Shown here piece by piece: positions 25,984-37,574 of a DNA stretch of 64,000 nt (its first letter is position 1; each line of letters starts with the position of its first letter). Position numbers and translations under genes: made by a program. This DNA is from Leptobrachium leishanense. Taxonomy: Eukaryota; Chordata; Amphibia; Anura; Megophryidae. A model generated the notes under the pieces. It had not been told where the DNA came from. It made no database searches and was given only the letters and a program-made list of their open reading frames with translations. The stretch lies in NCBI GenBank assembly GCA_009667805.1, contig CM019067.1, forward strand, positions 249,399,721 to 249,463,720, in the 5' to 3' direction.

Positions 25984-28391
25984 TTAACCCCTTAAGGACC
26001 CCTGACGTACCCTGTACGCCCTGTCCACAGGTCTCCCTTAGACCCACGGACGTACAGGGTACGTCAGCGGCGCCATATCTCCCTCCCGCCCGATACTCAC
26101 CTCCCTCGCTGGATCCCTCGGTGATCTGGCAGGGAGGAAGCCTGCCCATGTGATTTACATGGGCAGGCGAGGCTGATGATGTCGCCACGCTGCGTGGTGA
26201 CGTCATCAGCAGGTGCCCCCATTCAAATCAATGGAGGGGGATGGGGGGCTCCTTCGGAGCCCTCTATCTCCCCAACCATTGAAGCTGGGGAGATGCTTTT
26301 TGCACCGCTGAAAAGGGGAGAGTCTCCCCTTTTCAGCGGTGTATAGCATTAACCGTTTCGCCGCTGGATCGTGTTTTAGCGCGAATTGGCGCCAAAACGC
26401 GATTCGAACCTGGAGGCCCCCCCACCCACTGACAATCTCACCATATGTGTGAGGATGTCAGTGGGCCAGTTAACCATCTAGCTGCCATGTAGAGATAAGG
26501 GGATCCTAAGGATCCCTTTATCTCCCGATCCATGGCAGCTAGATGGCCTGATCATGGCCTTTCCAATGATACCAAACATGACCAGGTTTGGTTTAAATTT
26601 TTTTTTTAAAAAAAAAATAATAAAAAAATTAAATAAAATAAAAATTGTTTTTTTTAACCACTGCAATGCGGAGGACGCGCTCAGCGCGTCCTCCGCATTA
26701 CTGCTGCTGTGCGGAGGACGCGCTGAGCGCGTCCTCCCATTGGGGTCAGCGTTCGCCGGGTTCCGGCCGATCGCTGGCCCCTCCGGTGCGGGCTGACATC
26801 CTCGATGTCAGCCCAGCATCCGGAACCGCAGCCGCTGAAATTAGGTGTCATCGCGACAGCGCGATGACACCTAATTCAGGCGCCCCCCCGCATGTGCGGA
26901 GGAGGCGCCTGAAAGGGAGGGGGGGAGGTCGTTCGGACCTCTCTCCCTCCCGATCGCCGGGGGGCGGAGGATTAATCCAGGCACCATTTGGAAGGGCACA
27001 GCCTGCCCTTCCAAATGGTGCCTGGCATTAACCCCTGGGGAGCTGGATCGCGAATCGGCGCTGAAAAGCGCCGGTTCGCGATCCTTTCCCGGAGCTGGCC
27101 GACATCTTGGATGTCGGCCAAGCTTCCGGGAACTCCCCCTGAGGACTGGCGTCATCGTGCATAGCACGATGACGCCAGTCCTAGAGTTAACCCCTAACTG
27201 CCACCAACTGTGGAGATAGGGAGTTCCAATGAACTCCCTATCTCCCGATCCGTGGCAGCTAGGGGTTAAAGTTTGGTATTGCTGGATCGGCCAGAGCATG
27301 GCCGCTCCAACGATACCAAACACTACTGTGAAAAATTTTGTAAAAAAAAAAAAAAATTAAAAATAAAAATAAAGAAAATTTAAAAAAAATTTATAAAAAA
27401 AAAATAAACAATTTTTTTTTCTTTTTTTTGGTTTGTTAATGCAGCAATATTGTTCCCATTTCAATTATAATGTGAACAATGATGCTGCACTAACGATTTT
27501 TGTATGCGGTGCGTTTGTTAAAAATCGCGTAATTTTCCCCAAAAAAAAATGTAACGAGACCCATCTCTAATTTTTTTTAACAAGCGCACCCCATACAAAA
27601 TATAACCGCAATTGCTCGCATGTTAAAATGTGAAAAAAAACACTTTACACGTTGTAAATTATTGAAAATACATATTTTATTGCATTTTTTGTTATAATAT
27701 ACAGACATGACATAACGTATACATCTAATAATGACATATTATGAATCTACCGAGTCTGACGATATAGAACGATATATAATATGTCTGGGTAATATACTAA
27801 AATAAGCCTTCAAAACACGTTTAAACATGATGAGCAAAACCGGTAAAAATGACCTCAGCACAGAGGTGTGAAAAGCCTCAGCAGCGAAAGGGTTAAAAAA
27901 ATTTTTTTTTGTCTGGGGGGGGGGGGTTAATTATATAGGACCTAGGCTGTCAGCTCAAAATAATTAGCACAAAATGGTCAGAATGAGCGCAGCGCACATA
28001 GGTGAACTGGCTCAGCAGTGAAAGGGTTAAAAGGCAAAAACATGTAAAAATTGGGTATTTCTATTCTCGGGATAAAATTTTGAAACTAGTTAGCCGGGGT
28101 CTTTATTTGTGTTTGTAGCTTTTGGGGATTAAATTACGAAAAAGTGTGTTTTTACCATTTCTTTCATCATATTTCATATTTTTTTTATAGTAAATTATTG
28201 GATATGATGGAAATAATGGTATTTCTAGAAAGTCCATTTAATGGCGGGAAAAAGGGTGTATAATATGTGTGGGTTCCATAAACGAGTAAGAGGAAAATTT
28301 GACCTAAACCCTAACAGCGCAGAAACGTAAAAACAGCAGCGGTCACTAAAAGACGGATTTGTGTAAAACCGCCCGGTCACTAAGGGGTTAA
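25984..28391 (-). mobile_element. TTAA element A, copy 1, containing element B
   Basis: Bounded by TTAA (25984-25987 and 28388-28391), with inverted ends CCCCTTAAGGACC and GGTCACTAAGGGG. Shown in inverted orientation relative to the copy at 46775-47952, which lacks B. A is a hairpin chain: for example 26003-26063 around CTGACGTACCCTGTACG, and 26170-26208 around GATGATGTC. It contributes about 1.16 kb; the remaining 1.24 kb is B. Noncoding; piggyBac-type non-autonomous element by target site. Confidence 0.88.
26654..27896 (-). mobile_element. TTAA element B, copy 3, nested in element A
   Basis: Bounded by TTAA (26654-26657 and 27893-27896), lying within the long T/A tract of A. It is the inverse of B at 3449-4674, with clear sequence divergence but the same hairpins in the same order. 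The corresponding place in A at 47234-47280 is uninterrupted. ORFs over it (26645-27031, 27323-26871) are hairpin read-through. Confidence 0.88.
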
Positions 28392-28494
28392 AAAGGCCTT
28401 GTAGGATTTCATTCTGAATACAATTACAAATGTACATTAATTCCCTAAAACCCTTTACAGCATTGGGGGTTGAATAATTTTGAACACAACTGTA

Positions 28495-29240
28495 CATATT
28501 TGAGATTAGCATGCAGAGGTATGGAGCCAACCCCACTGCCCAATAAACAGTCTTTTTGTATACTTCTGACAGTTTACAGCTAAAACGAATCCATCATGAA
28601 TTGATCTTATGGAGTATGACGACAATAGTGCTGATTGCTGAAAAGATTTTCAGCTAATGCCCAAGGCTCGCACTGGTATATCATTATTCTGCCCTACCCA
28701 TACTCAGGGCTATACAGCACTGCAAGATATTGTGGTTCTTGGTTTTACACAAAAACCTTGTAAGGACAAGTGCTCACGAAGTCTTTGGATGCACCTCAGT
28801 GGTTCTGCATTGAGAGGCATGGCTGACATCAGAAATCGTAGGGCTTACTGAGCCCCAATACTCTTGCAGAACACTTCCTCAAAATTATGAAGCCCCTGAG
28901 CCGTGAGTATGCCACTATGACCAATTGACGACGACCCTACCGATTGGCTTTGGTTAACTTAGCCATAGGTGATTGAAATGCGACAGTACTGTCCAGCAGG
29001 ACAAGATTGACTGAGTGTCGGAGATGTTCTCTGCTTTCTATAGTTTTCCCTGTCACTAGGGCCAACAGGCAATGGAGAGGTCATTCAACACACCATGACC
29101 AATTAAATTGAACTGAATGGTTATGGTGAATCACTACCTCTATGGTAGAGCGTAACAATATAAATACCAGGAAAAAGTCAAATTGAATAAAGATCGGAAA
29201 AGGTCATGAGAGACCAAAGGGTTTTCCCCTATTTGATTAA
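28495..29240. other. Unassigned DNA, no gene seen
   Basis: The plus-strand stretch 28657-28851 and its surroundings have no clear protein match. Some wording (for example 'LHLSGSALRGMADIRN') suggested a decayed ORF, but nothing I can name. Confidence 0.35.
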
Positions 29241-29400
29241 TGGAATACAATTATTCTGATGAGAACAACAGAATACTAGGGTCTCCCAGAGACCAATATA
29301 AAATTTAACTTTTATTAAAGAAATATAAAATAAATTGACAAACTTATAAACATGGATAGAACAGTGCTCAATGAACAAGACAATTTAAAACCAAATAAAC
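29241..29400 (+). repeat. Left arm of a 160-bp inverted repeat
   Basis: Begins TGGAATACAATTATTCTGAT. Its reverse complement is at 34632-34792, apart from a few changes. The L2 retroelement lies between the arms, so the original element was a long-TIR or fold-back unit later entered by L2, or the arms are a duplicated flank. Family not recognised. Confidence 0.8.
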
Positions 29401-29417
29401 AAACTAAATTGGCTAAC

Positions 29418-30542
29418 TATTCTATTCTCATCCTGCTTGACCTCTCGGCTGCTTTTGACACTGTTGACCACCCCCTCCTTCTACAGACCCTCAACTCTCT
29501 GGGTCTCGGTGACACTGCACTTGCTTGGGTTGACTCCTATTTATCCAACAGGTCCTTCTGTGTGTCCTTTGCTGGTAACTCCTCCTCTTCATTGCCTCTA
29601 TCTGTTGGTGTACCTCAAGGCTCTGTCCTTGGTCCTCTGCTCTTTTCCATCTACACCTCCTCCCTGGGCAAAATCATCAACAGCTTTGGCTTTAATTACC
29701 ACCTCTACGCTGATGACACTCAGATCTACCTCTCTACCCCTGATCTCTCTCCCCCTGTCCTTTCAAAAGTCAGTGACTGTTTATCTGGCATCTCCTCCTG
29801 GATGGCCTCCCACCACCTAAAGATCAACATGTCAAAGACTGAGCTCCTACTTATTCCTCCCTCTAATGCCTCCCCACCTCCTGACTTCTCTATCACGGTG
29901 GAGGGTATCACCATCTCCCCATCAAACCAAGCTCGCTGTCTTGGAGTTACACTGGACTCTGCTCTTTCCTTCATCCCCCACATCAAGTCTCTTTCCTCCT
30001 CCTGCCGATACCAACTGCGTAATATTTCCAGAATTCGGCCATTTCTTACCGCTGTCACCACAAAACAACTCATACACGCCCTGGTAATCTCCCGACTCGA
30101 CTATTGCAATAATCTCTTATCTGGCCTCCCTCTGTCCCGCCTCTCCCCCTACAATCCATCCTGAACGCCTCCGCCAGGCTAATTCACCTCACCCGCCGCT
30201 CTGTCTCTGCCGCTCCCCTCTGCGAGTCCCTTCACTGGCTCCCCATCCACTGCAGAATTAAGTTCAAAATCCTTATCCTGACCTACAAAACCCTCACTAA
30301 CTCAGCTCCCCACTACCTGTCCTCACTAATCACCAAATACACCCCAGCCCGCTCCCTAAGGTCAAACAGTGACCTGCGCCTAGCTTCTCCCCGCATCACC
30401 TCTTCCCATGATAGACTGCAGGATTTCTCACGCGCAGCCCCCACTCTCTGGAACGCTCTCCCTCGTGCTGTCAGACTTTCCCCTAACTTCTCTTCCTTCA
30501 AACGCTCCCTGAAAACATTCCTATTTAGGGAAGCCTACCACC
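29418..30542 (+). pseudogene. L2/CR1-clade reverse transcriptase fragment
   Basis: Reverse transcriptase copies LINE RNA into DNA at the target. The motifs are in order: [12 protein letters not shown] (first catalytic Asp region), [13 protein letters not shown], and YADDTQIYL with the catalytic DD. After a frame change in the C run near 30147, the frame continues through ASARLIHLTRRSV, LHWLPIHCRIKFK, APHYLSSLI and FKRSLKTFLFREAY, the usual L2 tail. The start at 29352 is spurious: its first 20 or so residues come from the inverted-repeat arm. The endonuclease domain is absent. The only lesion seen within the retained part is that single homopolymer indel, which suggests a fairly young insertion. 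Confidence 0.9.
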
Positions 30543-30654
30543 CAGGGCAGCCATCAGAAATGATGGGGCCCCTTACTAAACCTCACGATGGGGCCCCCCA
30601 GGGCCCCCCCTCAACCTCTAAGAGCTTTTCTCCCCCTTCAAAAAAAAAAAAGAC

Positions 30655-30812
30655 ATAACATAGCACCACAGCAATAAAACTCCCAGTAATGTGCAGTGTG
30701 TATTAGCTTATCACAGTATCCACAGCAATAAAACTCACAGTAATGAGCGGTGTGTCTGAACATATCACAGAATCCACAGCAATAAATCTCACAGAAATGG
30801 GCTGTGTATGAT
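30655..30812 (-). repeat. 54-bp satellite, three inverted units
   Basis: Units contain 'ccacagcaataaaactc' and 'gtgtgta' at about 54-base spacing. They are the reverse complement of the repeat at 38365-39120. Confidence 0.8.
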
Positions 30813-30821
30813 GGCCTTTGG

Positions 30822-33735
30822 GTCTGGGTCTGGGCCTGGGCCCTGGGTCTGGTCCCTGGGACTGGGCCTTGGGGTCTGGTCCCTGGGGTCTAACCTGGGC
30901 CCTGGTCTCTGGGTCTGGTCCCTGGGCCTTGGGGTCTGGGTCCTAGGGTCTGGGCCTTGGGGTCTGGGGTCTGGTCCCTGAGGTCTGGTCCCTGAGGTCT
31001 GGTCCCTGGGGTCTGGTCCCTGGGGTCTAGCCTGGGCCCTGGTCTCTGGGGTCTGGGTCCTAGGGTCTGGGCCCTAGGGTCTGGGCCCTGGGTCTGGGCC
31101 TTGGGGTCTGGGCCCTGGGTATGGGGTCTGGACCCTAGGGTCTGGGCCCTGGGTCTGTATTTGGGGTCTGGGCCCTGGGTTTGGGGTCTGGACCCTAGGG
31201 TCTGGGCCCTGGGTCTGTATTTGGGCTTTGGGGTCTGGGCCCTGGGTTTGGGCCTAGGGGTCTGGGCCCTGGGTCTGGGCCTAGGGGGTCTGGGCCTTGG
31301 GTCCTGGGTTTGGGCCTAGGGGTCTGGGCCCTGGGTTTGGGCCTAGGGGGTCTGGGCCTTGGGGTCTGGGCCCTAGTGCCTGGGCCTTGGGGTCTGGGCC
31401 CTGGGTTTGGGCCTAGGGGGTCTGGGCCCTAGGGTCTGGGCCTAGGGGGTCTGGGCCCTGGGTCTGGGCCTTGGGGTCTGGGCCCTGGGTTTGGGCCTAG
31501 GGGTCTGGGTCTTAGGGCCTGAGCCCTGGGTTTGGGCCTTGGGTCTGGGCCCTTGGGTCTGGGCCCTGGGTCTGGGCCCTGGGTCTGGGCCCTGGGTTTG
31601 GGCCTAGGGGGTCTGGGCCCAGGGTCTGGGGTTTGGGCCTAGGGGTCTGGGCCCTGGGTTTGGGCCTAGGGGGTCTGGGCCCAGGGTCTGGGCCCTAGTG
31701 TCTGGGCCTTGGTCTGGGCCTTGGGCCTGGGTCCTGGGCCTTGGGTCTGGGCCCTGGGTTGGGCCTGGGGTCTGGGTCCTGGGCCTTGGGGTCTGGGCTT
31801 AGGGGTCTGGCCCTGGGTCTGGGCCTTGGGGTCTGGGCCCTGGGTTGGGTCTAGGGGGTCTGGGCCCTGGGTCTGGGTCCTGGGCCTTGGGGTCTGGCCA
31901 TGGGTTTGGGCCTAGGGGTCTGGACCCTGGGTCTGGGCCCTGGGCCCTGCCTTTGCCCTGGGTCTGGGCCATAGGGTCTGGGCCCTGGGTTTGGGTCTGG
32001 GCCCTGGGCATTTGCCCTGGGTCTGGGCCTTGGCCCTGGGCCTAGGGGTCTGGACCCTGGGCCCTAGGGTCTGGGCCCTGGGTCTGGGCCCTAGGGTCTG
32101 GGCCCTGGGTCTGGGCCCTGGGTCTGGGCCTTGGCCTAGGGGTCTGGACCCTGGGCCCTGGGTCTGGGCCTTGGGGTCTGGGCTTTGGGGTCTGGGCCCT
32201 AGTGTCTGGGCCTTGGGGTCTGGGTCCTGGGCCTTGGGGTCTGGGCCCTGGGTTTGGGCTTAGGGGTCTGGGCCCTGGGTCTGGGCCTTGGGTCTGGGCC
32301 CTAGGGTCTGGGTCCTGGGCCTTGGGGTCTGGGCCATGGGTTTGGGCCTAGGGGTCTGGACCCTGGGTCTGGGCCCTGGGCCTTTGCCCTGGTCTGGGCC
32401 ATAGGGTCTGGGCCCTGGTTTTGGGTCTTGGGGTCTGGGCCCTGGGCATTTGCCCTGGGTCTGGGCCTTGGCCCTGGGCCTAGGGGTCTGGACCCTGGGC
32501 CCTAGGGTCTGGGCCCTGGGTCTGGGCCTTGGGTCTGGGCCTAGGGGTCTGGACCCTGGGCCCTAGGGTCTGGGCCTTGGGGTCTGGGCCTAGGGGGTCT
32601 GGGCCTAGGGGTCTGGGCCTAAGGGTCTGGGCCCTGGGCCCTAGGGTCTGGGCCTTGGGGTCTGGGCCATGGGTTTGGGCCATAGGGTCTGGGCCCTGGG
32701 TTTGGGTCTTGGGGTCTGGGCCTAGGGGTCTGGACCCTGGGCCTAGGGGTCTGGGCCCTGGGTTGGGGTCTGGGCCTTGGGGTCTGGGCCTTGGGGTCTG
32801 GGCCCTAGGGTCTGGGCCCTAGGGTCTGGGCCTTGGGGTCTGGGCCATGGGTTTGGGCCATAGGGTCTGGGTCTTGGGGTCTGGGCCCTGGGCCTAGGGG
32901 TCTGGACCCTGGGCCCTAGGGTCTGGGCCTGGGGTCTGGGCCTAGGGGTCTGGGCCTAGGGGTCTGGGCCTAGGGGTCTGGGCCTAGGGTCTGTGCCATG
33001 GGTTTGGGCTAGGGGTCTGGGCCTAAGGGTCTGGCCCTGGGCCTAGGGGTCTGGGCCTTGGGGTCTGGGCCATGGGTTTGGGCCATAGGGTCTGGGCCCT
33101 GGGTTTGGGTCTTGGGGTCTGGGCCTAGGGGTCTGGGCCTTGGGCCTGGGCCTTGGGTCTGGGCCTAGGGGTCTGGGCCTAAGGGTCTGGGCCCTAGGGT
33201 CTGGGCCTTGGGGTCTGGGCCATGGGTTTGGGCCATAGGGTCTGGGCCCTGGGTTTGGGTCTTGGGGTCTGGGCCCTGGGCCTAGGGGTCTGGACCCTGG
33301 GCCCTAGGGTCTGGGCCTTGGGGTCTGGGCCTTGGGGTCTGGGCCCTGGGCCCTAGGGTCTGGGCCATGGGTTTGGGCCTAGGGGTCTGGGCCATAGGGT
33401 CTGGGCCCTGGTTTTGGGTCTTGGGGTCTGGGCCCTGGGCCTAGGGGTCTGGACCCTGGGCCCTAGGGTCTGGGCCCTGGGCCTTGGGTCTGGGCCTTGG
33501 GGTCTGGGCCCTGGGCCTAGAGGTCTGGGTCTGGGCCCTGGGTCTGGGCCTAGGGGTCTGGGCCTAGAGGTCTGGGTCCTGGGTCTGAGCCTAGAGGTCT
33601 GGGCCTAGGGGTCTGGGCCCAGGGGTCTGGGCCCTGGGTCTGAGCCTAGAGGTTTGGGCCTAGGGGTCTGGGCCTTGGGGTCTGGGTCCTGGGCCTTGGG
33701 GTCTGGGCTCTGGGTCTTAGGGTCTGGGCCCTGGC
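30822..33735 (+). repeat. G-rich minisatellite, GGGTCTGGGCC type
   Basis: About 2.9 kb of imperfect units of roughly 13-15 bases (GGGTCTGGGCCCTG, GGGTCTGGGCCTAG, GGGTTTGGGCC and so on). Runs of three or more G recur many times in each 100 bases on the plus strand. Long ORFs such as 31101-31319 and 32529-32822 are low-complexity read-through and not genes. Confidence 0.95.
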
Positions 33736-34387
33736 TCACCACTCGCTGTCTTCTATCTTCTTTTCTTCTGCTCTTCTTTTCTTCACCTTTTCTTCACCTT
33801 TTCTTCAATCTTCTTCTCTTCTTTTCTTCTGATCTTCCTGGTCCCTCCAGCTCCGGCGCGCAGCTTCACTGAGTGGAGGGGCGGAGCCAAAGCAACGTGC
33901 TTGGGAGGCCCCTCACACACTGCTTGGCCCCGCCCAGCCAGGAAGTGAAGCTGCCAGGAGCCGGAGGAGACACAGTGTCTCAGTCTCCTCCGGCTCCTGC
34001 AGCAGCAGCAGGGACACAGCTCCGGATTCGGACTCATCGAGTCCGATACCGGAGCTGTTAAAGGGCGACGCCGCTGCCGTCGGGGCCCGGGATCCTCCCC
34101 CGGGACCCGGCGGCCCGGGCCCCCACCGGGCCGGGCCCCTTACGGCAGTATTGGGCGTAATGCCCTGATGGCGGCCCTGCTACCACCCAACTCACTGACG
34201 CAACCATCAATCACTCTCACCTTACAGTCCTCTCCTCCTGTTTCCAACCCCAACCCTCCTAGATTGTGAGTTCCTACGGGAATAGGGCCCTCATCTCCTC
34301 CTGTACTGTTTGTCAAATGTTGTTCAATGTATTGTAACCCTGTCTGTACTGTGCTTATTGTACAGCGCTGCGGAATATGCTGGCGCT

Positions 34388-34424
34388 TTATAAATAAATA
34401 ATAATAATAATAATAATAATAAAA
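34388..34424 (+). repeat. (ATA)n tail of L2
   Basis: Trinucleotide run immediately after the conserved L2 3' end. L2-clade elements typically end in short tandem repeats and not in poly(A). Confidence 0.8.
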
Positions 34425-34631
34425 TTCAGCTGTATATCCTTTCCAATAGGGTACCCCTGCCTTTGTGTGTTTTTGTGGTCCCTTCTTGCGTTTTGGTTTA
34501 TGGCTTAATGTAGCCATCCTATTTCATTCACTCAATGTCAGTTACAATACCCTGAGGTGATCCTTTGAAGGTCACCTATTGTATTGAGATCTAATTTATA
34601 TCAATTGGCGCATTGAATACCACTTCTTCAC

Positions 34632-34792
34632 TGTTTATTTGGTTTTAAATTGTCTTGTTCATTGAGCACTGTTCTATTCATGTTTATAAGTTTGTCAATT
34701 TATTTTATATTTCTTTAATAAAAGTTACATTTTATATTGGTCTCTGGGAGACACTAGTATTCTGTTGTTCTCATCAGAATAATTGTATTCCA
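34632..34792 (-). repeat. Right arm of the 160-bp inverted repeat
   Basis: Reverse complement of 29241-29400, ending 'aattgtattcca'. The 34431-34631 stretch between the L2 tail and this arm has no gene. Confidence 0.8.
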
Positions 34793-36163
34793 TGAATGGT
34801 TATGGCAACTAGAGGAGCAACCCTTTACAAGCTATGAAATAAGTGATTTTAAAATTCCTGATGTCAACAGAAACAAAGAATCGTCTTGGCTTAATGATAT
34901 GGGGTTGTCAAGATGTGGATCCCTGTCTGTCAATTTTACGGATGTAACAAGACTAAACAATCACACTAAATGCTATAGCTGTAACTGCCAGACAGTTCTT
35001 TTACTAGAAATATCAAATCAATTAAGTGTGTGTATGTCAATAAAAAGTGTGTGTAATGTCACTGAAACTTTGCACCTCAATACCAATGTAGTCTAAAAGG
35101 TGCAGGATACAGAACAATGTAAGCTGTGGCAAAATTCACCCAAATTAGAATATTCCTATAAAGCCACTTTATGTAAAAAAAATGGTCTATGGTTCTCCAG
35201 ATAAACTGCTGGGAAATAACAAATTCTCAACATACAGATGTGTTCGGTTGAATGTTTGTGATGCTGCCAGGTTTATCTCAATTGCATAAATTCTATTAGT
35301 TTCTTGATTATTTTTTTTTAGCTGAATGGAGATTAAAAACCTTTATATTATTGTCACAGCTCTACTAAACAAAAGCTGCCGATGAAAAAGCCATGTAACT
35401 CAGAACCGTTCAATATATGCATATGGTAAACATCTGTCAAATTAAGTGGCAAATTCCCCTGTGCGGTATGCTCGACTCTGTGATGACCTTGGGGGTAATT
35501 AAATGACCCCCTGAGTGACACTTTGTAATGTGAGTGGCCAATACGAAAGTATTAATGAACAATGAATGAATTGCAATGAAAGCTTACTGTATAGAGAAAA
35601 CCAACACCTGATTAAATATTAAACAGTGTCGTCAGCAAATAAAAAGCACCAATACGTTGATTTATCTGGAAATGTAAACAGTAAATAATGATCTTTGAAC
35701 TACATAATAATACCACCTGCTTACTAAGCAGCCAGATCTCTCCCCATGTGGCTTTCCTCTCCACTTATACATCAAGCCGTGATTAATTGGATGGTGCTTT
35801 TAGATTAGATACAATCCTGGAATTTTCTCTTCAAGTGGTCCAAACATTAACCTTTTAGTTTCTCAAATTACAGATTAGTAATGCTAGCACCTGTGGCCTG
35901 GCTTGCATCTGGGTTTTTTCCTAAGAATTGATAATATTTCTTGTTTTTGATTATCACGTTATATATTACGCAAAAAGAAGCAGTTGCCTTGTATTATGTA
36001 GAATTGTTATCAAGCTGCATCTTATTAAGGCAACTACAGTGCTAGTCACAAGTCTAAATATAAGAATTTGGGCAGGGAAAGTCTACTTTTTCTTTTACAG
36101 ACTTTCTCCTTTAGCTCTATCCCACTTGGGCAAAACCTGGCGCTTCTGACGCTTGAAAACTCT
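34793..36163. other. AT-rich DNA, no gene seen
   Basis: No ORF with a recognisable domain and no terminal repeats. 35380-35640 is complex, non-repetitive and contains homeodomain-type 'gtaattaaatgacc'. It might be conserved noncoding DNA, but conservation cannot be judged from one sequence. Confidence 0.35.
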
Positions 36164-36828
36164 TTGGGCACTATCGTGTGCCTCTCGCTAAAACCGGGAT
36201 ACGAAGGGGAAAAATTTGCATTTGCTAATTTCCCCTTTGCGTCCCAGTTTCCCCAGCAGATTGTGGGGCAGGAGCCGAGTCCGGCAGCCTGCCCCTTAGC
36301 GATTGCTAAGCTTGCAGATGCTGGGGCAGCGCTACAGCACCGTCCCCAGCATCCCCTCCATAGGACTCCATGGAGGATCGTGCTGCCAGGTTACATGACC
36401 AACCATTTCGCAAGATCCTGCTGGTTGGCGGAGTGATTGTGGAGGGAGACAGGGGACCTTCTTCCCCAAGTCTCCCTCTGCTCCTGGGCCGCCGTTCTTG
36501 CCACAGGATGAGAGGTGAGTATGTGATTTTTGGGGGATTTTGAGCTGTAGCCAACGGATTCTGCAGCAGTGCAATCCGTTACCTACACCTCTGAGCTGGA
36601 CTTTTTCGTTTGGATCACTTGGTCCTAACGCTAGTTTAGTGCTTTCACTTTGCGCTCCCCATGTTAGGTATAGGGAGCGCAAAATACAGTAATCTCGCTC
36701 TACGAATCACAAATTAACGAGTGCTAACAGGGTTTTTAAACCCATCAGCGATTCGAAAGCGATCTGGCCGCAGTGCTATGACCTCCTTTAAGCTAGCACT
36801 AACGCTGACGCTAGTGTTAGAGCCTTTT
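36164..36828. mobile_element. MITE, GGGCACTATTCC family, copy 3
   Basis: Starts 'gggcactatcgtgtgcc' and shares the block order of 8524-9196, including 'gatgagaggtgagtatg' (GGTGAGTAT at 36514-36522). The right end near 36828 is weakly paired. Noncoding. Confidence 0.6.
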
Positions 36829-37390
36829 GTGTACTTCTTCCTGTCCTATTATTGTGGACTCATGAAGGCCGTTTTCCTTGCTTTGCCGGAAATAAGTTGG
36901 ATTGAGGTTTAGCTGTACGAGGTGTTTTCCTTTCATAGTGTCTTCTTTTCTATCCATACAGACCATAGAAGGTCCGTTTCCCCTCCATGTTAGACACATT
37001 GAGGCATCCCCTGCTTTTCAGTGCAGTACACATCATGTTGACAGAGGCTACCAAGACCTTTTAACTTTGTCTTTTTTGTTTGTTCTTGCTTAGTGTCACT
37101 ATTAAAAGTTATGTTTTATTTCTATTCTCCTAGCATTGCAGTATCCCTCTGTACCTACTTTTTTTTTTAACTACATTGCTGAATCATGATAGAGAAAGAC
37201 CAAATAAGTCCCTGATATGTTTTATTTAACTGTTTTATATCTTATTTTCTATAATGGTTGATATTTAGACTGAATCCCCCCCCCCCATAAAACACATTTG
37301 TAACAACAACTATAACGGACTATAATGGAATTAAAATATTTAACAGAAGGACAGTGTGTCTTCTTAAGTGAAAGACATTTTTTTTTTAAC
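36829..37390. other. Unassigned DNA, no gene seen
   Basis: Short chance ORFs only. A C run lies at 37277-37286. Confidence 0.35.
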
Positions 37391-37393
37391 ATA

Positions 37394-37574
37394 CAGAGTT
37401 ATTCAGAGAGCGGTGAAAAGCAGGAGAATGACAGGAGAATGGAAAATTCTAGGTCAAAATAGCCGATTTGAAAAGTGAGATGAATGGGAGAATTTTTCTG
37501 GTTTGGCTACATTGACCTAGAATTTTCCATTCTCCAGTCATTCTCCTGCTTTTCCAGCTCTCTGAATAACCCTG
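37394..37574. mobile_element. Palindromic MITE, copy 3 (CAGGGTTATTCAGAG ends)
   Basis: CAGAGTTATTCAGAGAG at left and CTCTCTGAATAACCCTG-type right end, flanked by ATA on both sides (37391-37393, 37575-37577). Hairpin throughout. Confidence 0.8.

Larger units (their letters stand above)
30543..34179. mobile_element. hAT-like element carrying satellite repeats
   Basis: Flanked by an exact 8-bp duplication CTACCACC (30535-30542 and 34180-34187). Ends CAGGGCAGCCATCAG and CTGATGGCGGCCCTG are inverted. Contents in order: a GGGGCCCC-rich end, three inverted units of the 54-bp repeat (30655-30812), a 2.9 kb G-rich minisatellite (30822-33735), a CTT-rich tract, then a CpG-rich end with stem-loops. No transposase. 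The insertion splits the 3' end of the L2. Confidence 0.88.
29410..34430 (+). mobile_element. 5'-truncated L2-type LINE, interrupted by a hAT-like element
   Basis: Reverse transcriptase coding part at 29418-30542. The 3' part resumes at 34188 ('ccaactcactgacgcaacc') and ends in an L2-style tail, 'cagcgctgcggaatatgc', followed by ATA repeats at 34388-34424. The gap 30543-34179 is a separate insertion with an 8-bp duplication. The 5' end is lost. Confidence 0.85.

Noticed and set aside
31101..33608. Several Gly/Leu/Trp-rich or Pro/Gln-rich ORFs
   Set aside because: Low-complexity read-through of the GGGTCTGGGCC minisatellite.
30543..34179. CpG island promoter at 33840-34150
   Set aside because: The GC-rich stretch lies inside the hAT-like element next to its end and has no adjoining exon that I can recognise.
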